This document shows, one piece after another, positions 14,371 to 21,921 of a stretch of DNA of 32,631 nucleotides. Origin of the DNA: a virus; IMG/VR virus record IMGVR_UViG_3300035698_009718, positions 1 to 32,631 of that record; one strand, written 5' to 3'. How positions within the stretch are numbered: position 1 is the stretch's first letter; every line of letters starts with the position of its first letter. Both the position numbers and the translations under genes were made by a program. The notes beneath the pieces were generated by a model. It was not told the origin of the DNA, did no database searches, and saw nothing but the letters and a program-made list of their open reading frames with translations.

Positions 14371-14695
14371 AGAGCGCAAGAGCTCGTCATACAGTGTACA
14401 AAAAATAACGTTTGATTGGACGAGCGATGATAGCGGGAACGCCAGCGGAACGACTCTCGGCACATATAACGGAGAGATAGTTGCGCTGTCTATAATTTTG
14501 CTGGAGACTCCGGTAAAAGGGGTGTTTAGAATCGAGATTGTGGATGATGAGGGTTTTGAAATTCTTGCGATGACCGGCGATAAGATCGCGGATACATCGT
14601 TTGGGGCTGTCTGCGAAAGTACGCTAACCCTAAACATTTCAAAGGCAATGGGAACGAGAGCCAAAACAGGTCTGCTTGCCGTATGGATACGATAA
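14309..14695 (+). CDS. Conserved-type phage head/neck beta protein
   Basis: This 128-residue protein reads VQKITFDWTSDDSGNASGTT, then LGTYNGEIVAL, a FRIEIVDDEGFEIL strand, and a closing LTLNISKAMGTRAKTGLLAVWI. The same order (K-I-T-x-D-W-x-S-D, Y-x-G-E-I, D-x-x-G-x-D/E-x-L, L-x-L-x-V/I-S) occurs in a family of small uncharacterised virion-region proteins. The long frame extends upstream to 14120. The ATG at 14309 is the last plausible start before the conserved part and implies a coupled start inside the previous gene. The SD is weak (GAAAG). Confidence 0.6.
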   Translation: MRNKKIPLKRINAIAGRAIPRERKSSSYSVQKITFDWTSDDSGNASGTTLGTYNGEIVALSIILLETPVKGVFRIEIVDDEGFEILAMTGDKIADTSFGAVCESTLTLNISKAMGTRAKTGLLAVWIR

Positions 14696-14721
14696 TAGCA
14701 AAAAGGGAGAAAGACTGCAAA

Positions 14722-14934
14722 ATGGGAAATGGAACTTGGGAAAAAGGCGTAGATGACAGATTGGCTTATCTAACAACAGTTTCAGATACTATACGCGACA
14801 AGATAGAAAATCTTCACATTGAATTGGCGCAGCTCAAAGTCAGAGCGGCTCTATGGGGGGCAGCGGCGGGGCTTATGAGTACAATAGTCGCCGGTGTAGT
14901 CATCGCCCTTGTCCTGCAAAATCTTGGGGTGTAG
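14722..14934 (+). CDS. Small coiled-coil membrane protein (XhlA-like layout)
   Basis: This 70-residue protein has an N-terminal amphipathic helix (about 5-40, VDDRLAYLTTVSDTIRDKIE) followed by a single C-terminal membrane span (about 46-66, GAAAGLMSTIVAGVVIALVL). This coiled-coil plus tail-anchor layout resembles XhlA-type phage proteins, but layout alone is not proof. ATG 14722 follows GGGAGA at a slightly long spacing; an in-frame ATG at 14683 is the alternative. Its place between head and connector genes is odd for a lysis protein. Confidence 0.55.
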   Translation: MGNGTWEKGVDDRLAYLTTVSDTIRDKIENLHIELAQLKVRAALWGAAAGLMSTIVAGVVIALVLQNLGV

Positions 14935-14944
14935 GTACTAAACA

Positions 14945-15799
14945 ATGGCATTAAACCTATATGCTACGCTTACTGACATAAAAGACTCCAATCGACTAGA
15001 CATCAGCGCGACAACCAATGACGATTTGCTTGAGGCATTACTGGAAAATGCCAGCCGTGTAATTGATGGCGATACGCATAGATTCTTTTATACAAAAACA
15101 GAAACAAAACACATGAACACGAGTCGTGGAAATGATTATCTGCTATTGCCAGAAGACTTGATAAGCATCGACGCCGACGGACTCACGGTAGACACGGAGA
15201 GTGACGGCACGTATGACGGGCAGACTTGGACTGAGGCTACAGACTTTTGGACATATCCCTATGAAGAGTATCCGAAATACAAGCTGCTAACAACAGGGTT
15301 CGGCAGTTATTCGTTTGCGAGTGAACAACGACGCGATGTGCAAATTGTCGGCATTTGGGGATATGGGGACGGGACAAGCGATCCGTGGAGCGCGACAATT
15401 ATAACGGGCACGGTGGGAGATGGCACAACGACAACGCTTGACCTAAGTCTGAGTGGCACTGTTAAGCGAGGGCACACAATCAAGTGTGGTACGGAACAGA
15501 TGTACGTCTCGGCGATCGATGAGACAAGCGGAGTAGACACGGCGACCGTTACTCGTGGTGTAAATGGAACGACGGCGGCAGCCCAGGCAGCGGCGGTGGT
15601 ATCAATTGCTCAGTATCCGTCACAGATCAAGCAAGCCTGCCTACATTTTGCCACGCGATTCTGGACAGAGCTTGCCGATACAGGTCAGATGCAAAGCGAG
15701 CGAATAGGCAGCTATTCATATTCGAAGTTTCAGCCCTCTAATTTGCGAGAGCAAGATTTGAGACTTGTGGCAATATTCAGAAGGATACCAGTCGTATGA
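14945..15799 (+). CDS. Head-tail connector protein (gp6-like adaptor), enlarged
   Basis: This 284-residue neck protein has the gp6-like start: YATLTDIKDSNRLD, then a NDDLLEALLENASRVIDGDTHR helix pair (written here in parts), followed by FFYTKTETKHM. The C-terminal helix (YPSQIKQACLHFATRFW) closes the fold. Between them lies an extra beta-rich stretch (about 155-215, TGTVGDGTTTTLDLSLSGT...) that makes it longer than usual adaptors. It would form a ring below the portal. It overlaps the next gene by 4 nt (ATGA). Confidence 0.8.
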   Translation: MALNLYATLTDIKDSNRLDISATTNDDLLEALLENASRVIDGDTHRFFYTKTETKHMNTSRGNDYLLLPEDLISIDADGLTVDTESDGTYDGQTWTEATDFWTYPYEEYPKYKLLTTGFGSYSFASEQRRDVQIVGIWGYGDGTSDPWSATIITGTVGDGTTTTLDLSLSGTVKRGHTIKCGTEQMYVSAIDETSGVDTATVTRGVNGTTAAAQAAAVVSIAQYPSQIKQACLHFATRFWTELADTGQMQSERIGSYSYSKFQPSNLREQDLRLVAIFRRIPVV

Positions 15800-16107
15800 G
15801 CATTCAGTCGTTCTTCAAAGATTCGTTGGTGTTTAGGCAACATCGCGGGAGAGATGCGCATAATGAGCCATTGACCCCTGAATTCACGGATACTGCAATA
15901 AAGGGACGGGCTATTGAGCAACAACGAAATGTGACGACTGTAGAAGGTGAAGAAGATGTTTCGACGATGACTATTTGGATATCTAATCGCACCGTCACGA
16001 ATGAGGATAAGATCACATACGAAGGCGTGGATTATTCGGTGCTAACAATGTTTCGTCCAAAGGATCGTTCAGGGAAAGTCCACCATTTAGAATTGAATTG
16101 TCAATAA
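15796..16107 (+). CDS. Head closure / head-tail joining protein (Hc1-like)
   Basis: This 103-residue protein fits SPP1 gp16-like head closure proteins: an N-terminal FFKDSLVFRQHRGRDAHNEP, a central TAIKGRAIEQQRNVTTVEG barrel strand, then VTNEDKITYEGVDYSVLTM and a terminal VHHLELNCQ. The small beta-barrel plugs the connector after packaging. It starts inside the connector stop. In related phages the next gene is a gp10-like neck protein. Here that gene is displaced to 21887 by the 5.8-kb sugar-modification cassette. Confidence 0.8.
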   Translation: MSIQSFFKDSLVFRQHRGRDAHNEPLTPEFTDTAIKGRAIEQQRNVTTVEGEEDVSTMTIWISNRTVTNEDKITYEGVDYSVLTMFRPKDRSGKVHHLELNCQ

Positions 16108-16142
16108 GTTAAAAACGACATTCTTGTTGCGAGCGGAGAAAC

Positions 16143-17570
16143 ATGGGGAAAGCTATTGTAGGCAGAAAAATTAGAAGGGGGCGCCCAGCACTACAATGCC
16201 CAAGCAGGAACTTTCCACCAAACGTAATGAAACATTCGGCTGCGCAAAGCAGACAGGGGCTTCGTGTCAAAAAGGGCAAAGGTGGCGGCGCGAATGGTCG
16301 AATAATTAGGAATAATCGTAAATTGTACGAGGTGTTACCCAATAATGCGTGGAAGGGAAGGCGCTGTTTCGTGGTTGGCGGGGGGCCTAGTTTGAGAGGT
16401 TTCGACTGGAGCCTCTTAAAAGGTGAGCTCGTAATAGTCATTAACAGAGCTTTTGAGATGTTGCCAACGGCGGCAATAAACTTCAGTATGGATTTGCGAT
16501 ACTGGAAATGGTTAGAGATCGGCATGGTTGGGCAGACCGACGAAGAGCGAACAGTCGTTAGGAAGGAATGGTTAGACTTTGGTGGGTTAAAAGTTTGGTT
16601 AAACACTAACCATTTTCCTCTTCCAGAAGAAATCTTTACGCTTCAGGCAAGCGGAGGATGGGAATTTTCAGAGGACATGGCTAAGGGGCTTGGAACCGGG
16701 TGCAATAGCGGTTTCAGTGGGACAAATCTCGCGGCGTGCTTAGGCGCAAGTCCAATATATCTTCTTGGGTTCGACATGAAAGGTAGCAGCGATGGGCAGC
16801 AAGCATGGTTTCATACAGGCTACCCACCTATCGCAATGCAGAAAGATACCGTATACAATAGATTCCGTGACTTTTTTGAGAAGATAGCCCCTAAGTTTCA
16901 GGATAGAATAATCAATCTAACCCCGGGAAGCGCCCTGAAATGTTTCAAGACTGAGAGGTTTGAGAATTTGCCAAAAATCAGAAGACCCGTTGTGGTGACA
17001 TATTACACAAAAGACACCCCATACGAAACGTTGGTCAGCAAATGGAAGGAGTCAATTCACAAATTCGGCATGGAATATGATATTGTGGGGGTTCCAAGCA
17101 AAGGGTCTTGGCAGGAAAATACTCGGTATAAGGCGACCTTTATTGAGGAAATGCTCAACAAACACAAACGACCAATTCTGTTTATCGATGTAGATGGAGA
17201 AATGTGCAAATACCCGAACTTGCTTGATGATTTGGACGCTGATGTTGCCGTGCATTTTAGAGATTATGCACAGTTCCCTTCTCATTCCAGAAAAGAGGGC
17301 AAGGAGCTATTGTCTGGGACGATATTTTTTAACGATACAGAAATCGCCAGAGAACTTATTAGTGCGTGGAAACTGCAAAACAAAAACAACACTACGGCGT
17401 GGGAGCAGAGAAACCTTCAGGTGGCACTTGAACGAGCAATGAAAGGCAAAGAGATCGATGTGCTGGAGCTTCCGGCAACCTATTGCCAGATTTTTGACCT
17501 GATGGCGGCAGCTGGCGAACCAGTGATCGAGCATTTTCAGGCAAGCAGAAGATTCAGGAATTTAAGATGA
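16143..17570 (+). CDS. Two-domain sugar-modification protein (MptE/DUF115-like plus glycosyltransferase-like)
   Basis: This 475-residue protein has a basic N-terminal extension (1-60), then a domain with RRCFVVGGGPSLRGFDWSLL (nucleotide-binding GGGPS at 79-83), ending near SPIYLLGFDMKG. This is the pattern of MptE/DUF115-like proteins found in surface-glycan and flagellin-glycosylation loci. A second domain (about 278-475) with FIDVDGEM (D349-x-D351) looks like a nucleotide-diphospho-sugar transferase. It probably transfers a sugar in the cytoplasm; donor and acceptor are unknown. SD GGAG is very close to ATG 16143, and the in-frame ATG at 16227 is an alternative. It is the first gene of the inserted cassette and overlaps the sulfotransferase by 4 nt. 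Confidence 0.65.
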   Translation: MGKAIVGRKIRRGRPALQCPSRNFPPNVMKHSAAQSRQGLRVKKGKGGGANGRIIRNNRKLYEVLPNNAWKGRRCFVVGGGPSLRGFDWSLLKGELVIVINRAFEMLPTAAINFSMDLRYWKWLEIGMVGQTDEERTVVRKEWLDFGGLKVWLNTNHFPLPEEIFTLQASGGWEFSEDMAKGLGTGCNSGFSGTNLAACLGASPIYLLGFDMKGSSDGQQAWFHTGYPPIAMQKDTVYNRFRDFFEKIAPKFQDRIINLTPGSALKCFKTERFENLPKIRRPVVVTYYTKDTPYETLVSKWKESIHKFGMEYDIVGVPSKGSWQENTRYKATFIEEMLNKHKRPILFIDVDGEMCKYPNLLDDLDADVAVHFRDYAQFPSHSRKEGKELLSGTIFFNDTEIARELISAWKLQNKNNTTAWEQRNLQVALERAMKGKEIDVLELPATYCQIFDLMAAAGEPVIEHFQASRRFRNLR

Positions 17571-18157
17571 CGACCAAAAAACTCTTTATCATAGGATTGC
17601 GAAGAAGCGGCACATCAATTTTGCGCAAGCTTTTGTTGCAACACCCGGAAGTGATGGGCATCGAGTTTGAGCCGCATCCATTATGGTTTGCCGTAGACAT
17701 GAATCATTTCAATCGATTTCGAGGTGATCCGTATGTGCAGCAAACATTAGACGTGTTTCTGAATCGGTGCCCTGAACGAAAGTGGTATGGGGCAAAGTTT
17801 GCTCTTAATCCCGGGGTAAAGGCATTAGAGTGGGTATGGTTGGCAAAGATATTTGCGGACGCCAAGTTTATTTTCATCGTTCGCGATCTAACACAGACAT
17901 GGGCAAGCTATTACAGGCAGGACAAAAGTTCTGTTCGGGGCGTTATAGATGAAGAGGCATACAAGGTGCTGGGGCGGGGTCTAATCGGGGGGTTTCAAGA
18001 GTTTTGTAAGCGAGCTCCTTCTCGTGGTGTCGTTGTTAATTATTCACGGCTTGTTGAAAATGCGGATTCAGAGTTGACTAATATCTGGTCATTGTTGGGG
18101 ATCGAGACTCACTTGGGCTTTAATGCTCAGATGAAAATTCCGAAACACTGGGGGTAA
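17567..18157 (+). CDS. Sulfotransferase family protein
   Basis: This 196-residue P-loop protein transfers sulfate from PAPS to a hydroxyl or amine. The N-terminal 5'-phosphosulfate loop is GLRRSGTSIL (10-19) directly after a hydrophobic strand (LFIIGL). The 3'-phosphate site follows the FIFIVRD strand with R106 and S114 (RDLTQTWAS). The protein is short compared with typical sulfotransferases, but both PAPS motifs are present. The acceptor is unknown; the neighbouring glycosyltransferases suggest a sugar. It starts inside the previous stop (ATGA). Confidence 0.8.
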   Translation: MTTKKLFIIGLRRSGTSILRKLLLQHPEVMGIEFEPHPLWFAVDMNHFNRFRGDPYVQQTLDVFLNRCPERKWYGAKFALNPGVKALEWVWLAKIFADAKFIFIVRDLTQTWASYYRQDKSSVRGVIDEEAYKVLGRGLIGGFQEFCKRAPSRGVVVNYSRLVENADSELTNIWSLLGIETHLGFNAQMKIPKHWG

Positions 18158-18166
18158 GGCAGACAG

Positions 18167-18835
18167 ATGAAGCACATCACCATAGTCATACCAACGAGAA
18201 ATAGATGGAACAAGCTATGCGCGACGCTCGATAGCATAGTTTTGGCGGAAGAGTCTATACGTGTTCTTATCGTTTGCGACGCGGATAAAGCGACCTATGA
18301 CAGGGCGTCAAGAATATTTCGGGATGTGCCAAATATCGAGATATTTTTAGCTGCTGGCGAGAAGCCTCGCGGAGCGACATATTGCCGAAACTTAGTGACA
18401 GGTAAAGCGGAAGACGGAGTGTTGTATGCTACGGATGACATTGTATTTAAGGAAGATACTATAGCCGTTGCGATGGCAACATTCAACGAGAATTTTGATG
18501 ATGACGATGGCGTGGTGGGGTTCAAGCAGGTGCCGTGCAACTATCATTTAACGGGGGTGGCGTTGGTTGGGAAGACGTTTCTTGAGCGATACCCCGGCAA
18601 ACGGTTGTTCTTTCCTGGTTACTTCCATTTTGCGTGTCAAGAAGTTCATTGGTTAGCCGAGAAGTTGGATAAATTCATCCATGAACCGAACGCGATTGTA
18701 ACTCATAAAACACCGAAATTTTTCCCTGAAGAGCATGACCAAACATGGAACGATGCTAGGACACATCAGGTACAGGACAAGGCGCTGAGACTGCAACGGA
18801 TCAAAGAAAGTAAAATATGGGGGGATCAAGAATGA
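18167..18835 (+). CDS. Glycosyltransferase, family 2-like
   Basis: This 222-residue GT-A fold enzyme opens with ITIVIPTRNRWNKL, the standard nucleotide-sugar binding start, followed by RVLIVCDADKATYD. The metal-binding motif is TDD at 89-91 (YATDDIVF), in place of a canonical DxD. The acceptor part includes FFPGYFHFACQEVHW. It would transfer a sugar from a nucleotide donor in the cytoplasm. It ends overlapping the small membrane protein gene (ATGA). Donor and product cannot be inferred from sequence. Confidence 0.78.
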   Translation: MKHITIVIPTRNRWNKLCATLDSIVLAEESIRVLIVCDADKATYDRASRIFRDVPNIEIFLAAGEKPRGATYCRNLVTGKAEDGVLYATDDIVFKEDTIAVAMATFNENFDDDDGVVGFKQVPCNYHLTGVALVGKTFLERYPGKRLFFPGYFHFACQEVHWLAEKLDKFIHEPNAIVTHKTPKFFPEEHDQTWNDARTHQVQDKALRLQRIKESKIWGDQE

Positions 18836-19008
18836 TACTGGTACCCGTGATCATATTCTTCGTTGTTGTTGCCTTATGGCTTAGCTCGCTTGAGCGTAGA
18901 TTCAAAGGAAACGAGCACTCAATTATGCTCGCCAACGAGAAGATTAATGAAACAATACAAATCTATGAGATTCGCAAGCTCGTTGACGAAAAGAAGAGAG
19001 CGCAATGA
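18832..19008 (+). CDS. Small single-span membrane protein in the sugar cassette
   Basis: This 58-residue protein has an N-terminal membrane span (MILVPVIIFFVVVALWLSSL) followed by a charged, helical tail (NEKINETIQIYEIRKLVDEK). ATG 18832 overlaps the previous stop, and GGGGGG lies upstream; an in-frame ATG at 18817 would add five residues. It is sandwiched by ATGA overlaps between two glycosyltransferases, so it is co-translated with them. A membrane-anchoring or scaffolding role for the enzymes is possible but unproven. Confidence 0.6.
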   Translation: MILVPVIIFFVVVALWLSSLERRFKGNEHSIMLANEKINETIQIYEIRKLVDEKKRAQ

Positions 19009-19661
19009 CAATCTCCCTATTCATGCCTGTCTACAAACGGTTCGCGTATGTTCCTGATATATTACAGGCATGGCAATCACAAGTTGACGAAATAGTGGTA
19101 TGGGATGATTCATGTGATTTGTCCAGAGAGTATCCTCAAGGCGTGACTGTGATACGATCAACGCGACCGATGGGAAGCCACATAAAATTCAAGGTGGCGC
19201 AGCTCTTAGAGAACGATGTGGCATTGATTGTAGATGATGATATTGTGCCGCATTGCGGGCTTGTGGATGCGCTTATGGCACATTATAGGCCAGACCGCGT
19301 GCTTACCGTATTCGGGCGGAAGTTAAACGCCGCCGGCTATAAAAATAAGAGCTGCCCCCTGCAACGTTCTGACAAGATTGCGGAACTTACAAAGGTTGAT
19401 TGGGGAGGGCGGCTACTCATCGGCGCGCGAGAACGTTTTATGCTCGACGTTTCTGGGTGTCTTGACACGGTGCTTGACGATTTGTATTGGAGCTTTCAAC
19501 TGAAAGTTAAATGCCCCGATGCACAGATATTCGTTGTGCCGACAGATAAATGGCACAATTCAGATGACGCAAATGATAAGCACTCATTATCAAAAACTCC
19601 AAATTATTGGGTGAAGCGAGATGAGTATGTTCGAGCAAATTATAGTAAAATATTTGCATAG
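19005..19661 (+). CDS. Glycosyltransferase (GT-A fold, family 2-like)
   Basis: This 218-residue enzyme opens with ISLFMPVYKRFAYVP, then VDEIVVWDDS and the metal-binding DDD at 77-79 (ALIVDDDIVPHCG). A second acidic region (DTVLDDLYWSFQLKV) and the late TDKWHNSDD segment complete the active site, resembling family 2 and exostosin-type (GT64) folds. It likely adds a sugar in the same pathway as the enzyme at 18167, from which it differs clearly in sequence. The ATGA overlap with the small membrane protein gene indicates coupled translation. Confidence 0.75.
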   Translation: MTISLFMPVYKRFAYVPDILQAWQSQVDEIVVWDDSCDLSREYPQGVTVIRSTRPMGSHIKFKVAQLLENDVALIVDDDIVPHCGLVDALMAHYRPDRVLTVFGRKLNAAGYKNKSCPLQRSDKIAELTKVDWGGRLLIGARERFMLDVSGCLDTVLDDLYWSFQLKVKCPDAQIFVVPTDKWHNSDDANDKHSLSKTPNYWVKRDEYVRANYSKIFA

Positions 19662-19672
19662 GAGCGAGCGTT

Positions 19673-21481
19673 ATGGAGGCTGAGGAATATTATAAAGAGC
19701 ATTGGGAGCCGCATGAAATTTGGACGCATCTTGACAGGCCAAAACACATGGCGCGGTTTGAGCACTGCGTTTCATTTTTGAATGGAAAACAATTCGCGGA
19801 TGTTGGATGCGCGAGTGGGCACTCTACGCAGATAATGAAGGGGATAAAAGACGGAGAATGGCGCGGTTTTGATTTTACAAAATCCGGCATTGACCAAGCG
19901 AAAATCAATTTCCCTGATATGCCGTTTGAATATTTGTCAAATAGCAAGGGCATGGAAGCGGTGAAGACGGAGTTTGATGGGGTTGTGTGTTCTGAGGTGC
20001 TTGAGCATGTTCCAGAGGACAAACAATTCATAAATTCTCTGTGGACGATGGTAAAGCCGGGCGGCACAATGGTGATTACCACCCCAAACAGATATGTGAA
20101 CGACCCGGGGCACTTAAGGGTATACACCATAGATATGATAGAAGAATTATACGAGGGGATCCCGCTCGCGATTCATAAAGAGGGTATTTTTTGGTACATT
20201 GTTTCGCAGAAAGTGGTGAAGCAAGAAGCAGAGAAGCAGAAAGTTGTGAAGCAGGAAGCGGGCGCAATGGATAGCAATGTGGCAAAAGAAGTGTTGCTTG
20301 AGGTTAAAGATATTCTCGACGGCGCGGAAGTTCCCTTTTTCCTAATTTGCGGCACATGTTTGGGAGCGCATAGGGATAAGGCGTTTATAAAAGGGGACGA
20401 CGACATTGATTTGGGCGTGTTGATAGAGGATCTGCACCCGGCGGCAACCACATTAGCCGATACATTTACGCAAGCGGGATTCTCTGCAAGAATTATTTGT
20501 CGCCCTTTTGAATTTGCACGTGTACTCAAATTGAAGAAGCGTGGCATTGGCATAGACGTGGCGGGATGGTGTAAGACGGGTAATGTGCGCTGGGTGTCGT
20601 CAACCATTAGAGACTATTGTTTGGTTCACCCGACAAAGCTATTTGAAGGGATGAAGCGTATCAGATTTTGTGGCAAATATTTTCATGTTCCTACGCCAGT
20701 TTCAGAATATCTAACCGCCGAATATGGAGATTGGGAAACCCCAAAGCCCAATATGCACATTAGCACGTCACGAGTGTATGATTTCAGGAAGGCACACAAC
20801 ATCGGTGGTTATGGAATTATGCACTGGCGCAAAACGAAGCGCAAACTTTATAACACGAAGGGGGCGAATATGTTAGAGCGAGATGTCCCATCTGAAAAAC
20901 TGGATGAGATTTATGGCGAGCAAGATTACTACGGCTATTTGAATAGCGAACCGTTTATGGAATGCTTCAAAGCGATTGCGACGCAAATCAAACAACTCCC
21001 GGATGTAGCGTCTATCTTGGACGTGGGATGTGGTCGGGGAATGTTGCCGAAATTTCTTCGACCGGAGCATAGATACTTGGGATTCGATGGGTCTGCAACA
21101 GCGATCGAGTCGGCGAAGAAGAGCTGGGCAGGGAGAGAGAACACGGACTTTGAGGTTGGTAGGATTGAAAACTTCCTATGTGAAAAACAGATTATCGACC
21201 CCGAAGCTTCTTTTGACCTAATCTTGTTCGGTGGCGTTCTTCATTGCCTGATTAAACAAGAGAATTGGGTCGAGTTTATCAAGATGTATTTGAATGCGTT
21301 TAACGCAGATCATTTTGTAATATACGATTTGTCGATAGCCGATACAAGCATTCTAAAAGAACACTTTGTGCTCTTGCACGAGCAGGCTCTTGATATTAAA
21401 ATCCCGAAGGTTCAGGAAGTCAAAAAGCATCGTATGTTAGAGGTCTACAAGATCAAGGGCTGTACGGTAGGAGAAGAGTGA
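19673..21481 (+). CDS. Three-domain fusion: methyltransferase - LicD-like - methyltransferase
   Basis: This 602-residue protein has an N-terminal class I SAM methyltransferase (about 35-178; motif I FADVGCASGH, CSEVLEHVPED, KPGGTMVITTP). A short 10-residue repeat linker (179-198) follows. Next comes a LicD-type phospho-ligand (nucleotidyl)transferase domain (199-395; PFFLICGTCLGAHRD, GDDDIDLGV with D242-D246), then a second SAM methyltransferase (400-602; ILDVGCGRGM). LicD enzymes attach phosphocholine or similar phospho-ligands to sugars; methyltransferases could cap them. Internal ATGs at 20267 (M199) and 20870 (M400, after AAGGGGG) coincide with domain boundaries. SD AGGAG precedes ATG 19673. 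The order is unusual. Confidence 0.8.
   Translation: MEAEEYYKEHWEPHEIWTHLDRPKHMARFEHCVSFLNGKQFADVGCASGHSTQIMKGIKDGEWRGFDFTKSGIDQAKINFPDMPFEYLSNSKGMEAVKTEFDGVVCSEVLEHVPEDKQFINSLWTMVKPGGTMVITTPNRYVNDPGHLRVYTIDMIEELYEGIPLAIHKEGIFWYIVSQKVVKQEAEKQKVVKQEAGAMDSNVAKEVLLEVKDILDGAEVPFFLICGTCLGAHRDKAFIKGDDDIDLGVLIEDLHPAATTLADTFTQAGFSARIICRPFEFARVLKLKKRGIGIDVAGWCKTGNVRWVSSTIRDYCLVHPTKLFEGMKRIRFCGKYFHVPTPVSEYLTAEYGDWETPKPNMHISTSRVYDFRKAHNIGGYGIMHWRKTKRKLYNTKGANMLERDVPSEKLDEIYGEQDYYGYLNSEPFMECFKAIATQIKQLPDVASILDVGCGRGMLPKFLRPEHRYLGFDGSATAIESAKKSWAGRENTDFEVGRIENFLCEKQIIDPEASFDLILFGGVLHCLIKQENWVEFIKMYLNAFNADHFVIYDLSIADTSILKEHFVLLHEQALDIKIPKVQEVKKHRMLEVYKIKGCTVGEE
20206..20259 (+). repeat. Direct repeat encoding the inter-domain linker
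   Basis: Two 24-nt copies start 30 nt apart (20206-20229 and 20236-20259) with three differences. They encode two tandem 10-residue units QKVVKQEAEK and QKVVKQEAGA. The repeat lies exactly at the join between the first methyltransferase and the LicD-like domain, as expected for a linker grown by slippage or recombination at a gene fusion point. Confidence 0.8.
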
Positions 21482-21921
21482 TGGAAAGCAGAGGCAAAAC
21501 TATCGTTTATATACCCGGATGCTGGGAGATGCTGCACATCGGGCATTTGAATATGCTAACCCGCGCAAAGGCGCTTGGCGACATCCTGATAGTTGGAGTC
21601 GAAGGCGATGCGTTGATAGAGGGCGAAAAAGGACATGCTCCGATAATCCCGTGCGACCAGAGGGCGCGAATGCTCGAAGCGCTGGAATGTGTAGACATCG
21701 CTATTCCATTTGATTCTTTTGATTACGCGGAGATTGTTAAACAGGTGGGCGCGGAGATATTTGTGATTGGCTCACAACACGAAGGGGATCGCTTCGATAA
21801 AGTACGATGCACAGATTGCAAAGTGGTTCAACTGCCGTACACAGACGGCATTTCGGACACAACGATTAAGGAGCGTATTTGCCACAATGCCAACAATGGT
21901 GCTGGACACAACAGAGCATGA
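21481..21921 (+). CDS. Cytidylyltransferase-like protein (TagD / glycerol-3-phosphate cytidylyltransferase type)
   Basis: This 146-residue nucleotidyltransferase activates a small phosphorylated compound with CTP. The HIGH motif is seen in MLHIGHLNML, the R-x-x-M-L region in QRARMLEALECVD, and the closing ISDTTIKERI matches the family's ISTTxIK signature. Substrate specificity (glycerol-3-phosphate, a heptose or another phospho-ligand) cannot be read. Beside a LicD-like domain, a CDP-linked ligand is attractive. ATG 21481 overlaps the previous stop (TGATG) with AGGAGAAG upstream; a GTG three bases earlier is possible. It is the last gene of the cassette. Confidence 0.82.
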   Translation: MESRGKTIVYIPGCWEMLHIGHLNMLTRAKALGDILIVGVEGDALIEGEKGHAPIIPCDQRARMLEALECVDIAIPFDSFDYAEIVKQVGAEIFVIGSQHEGDRFDKVRCTDCKVVQLPYTDGISDTTIKERICHNANNGAGHNRA

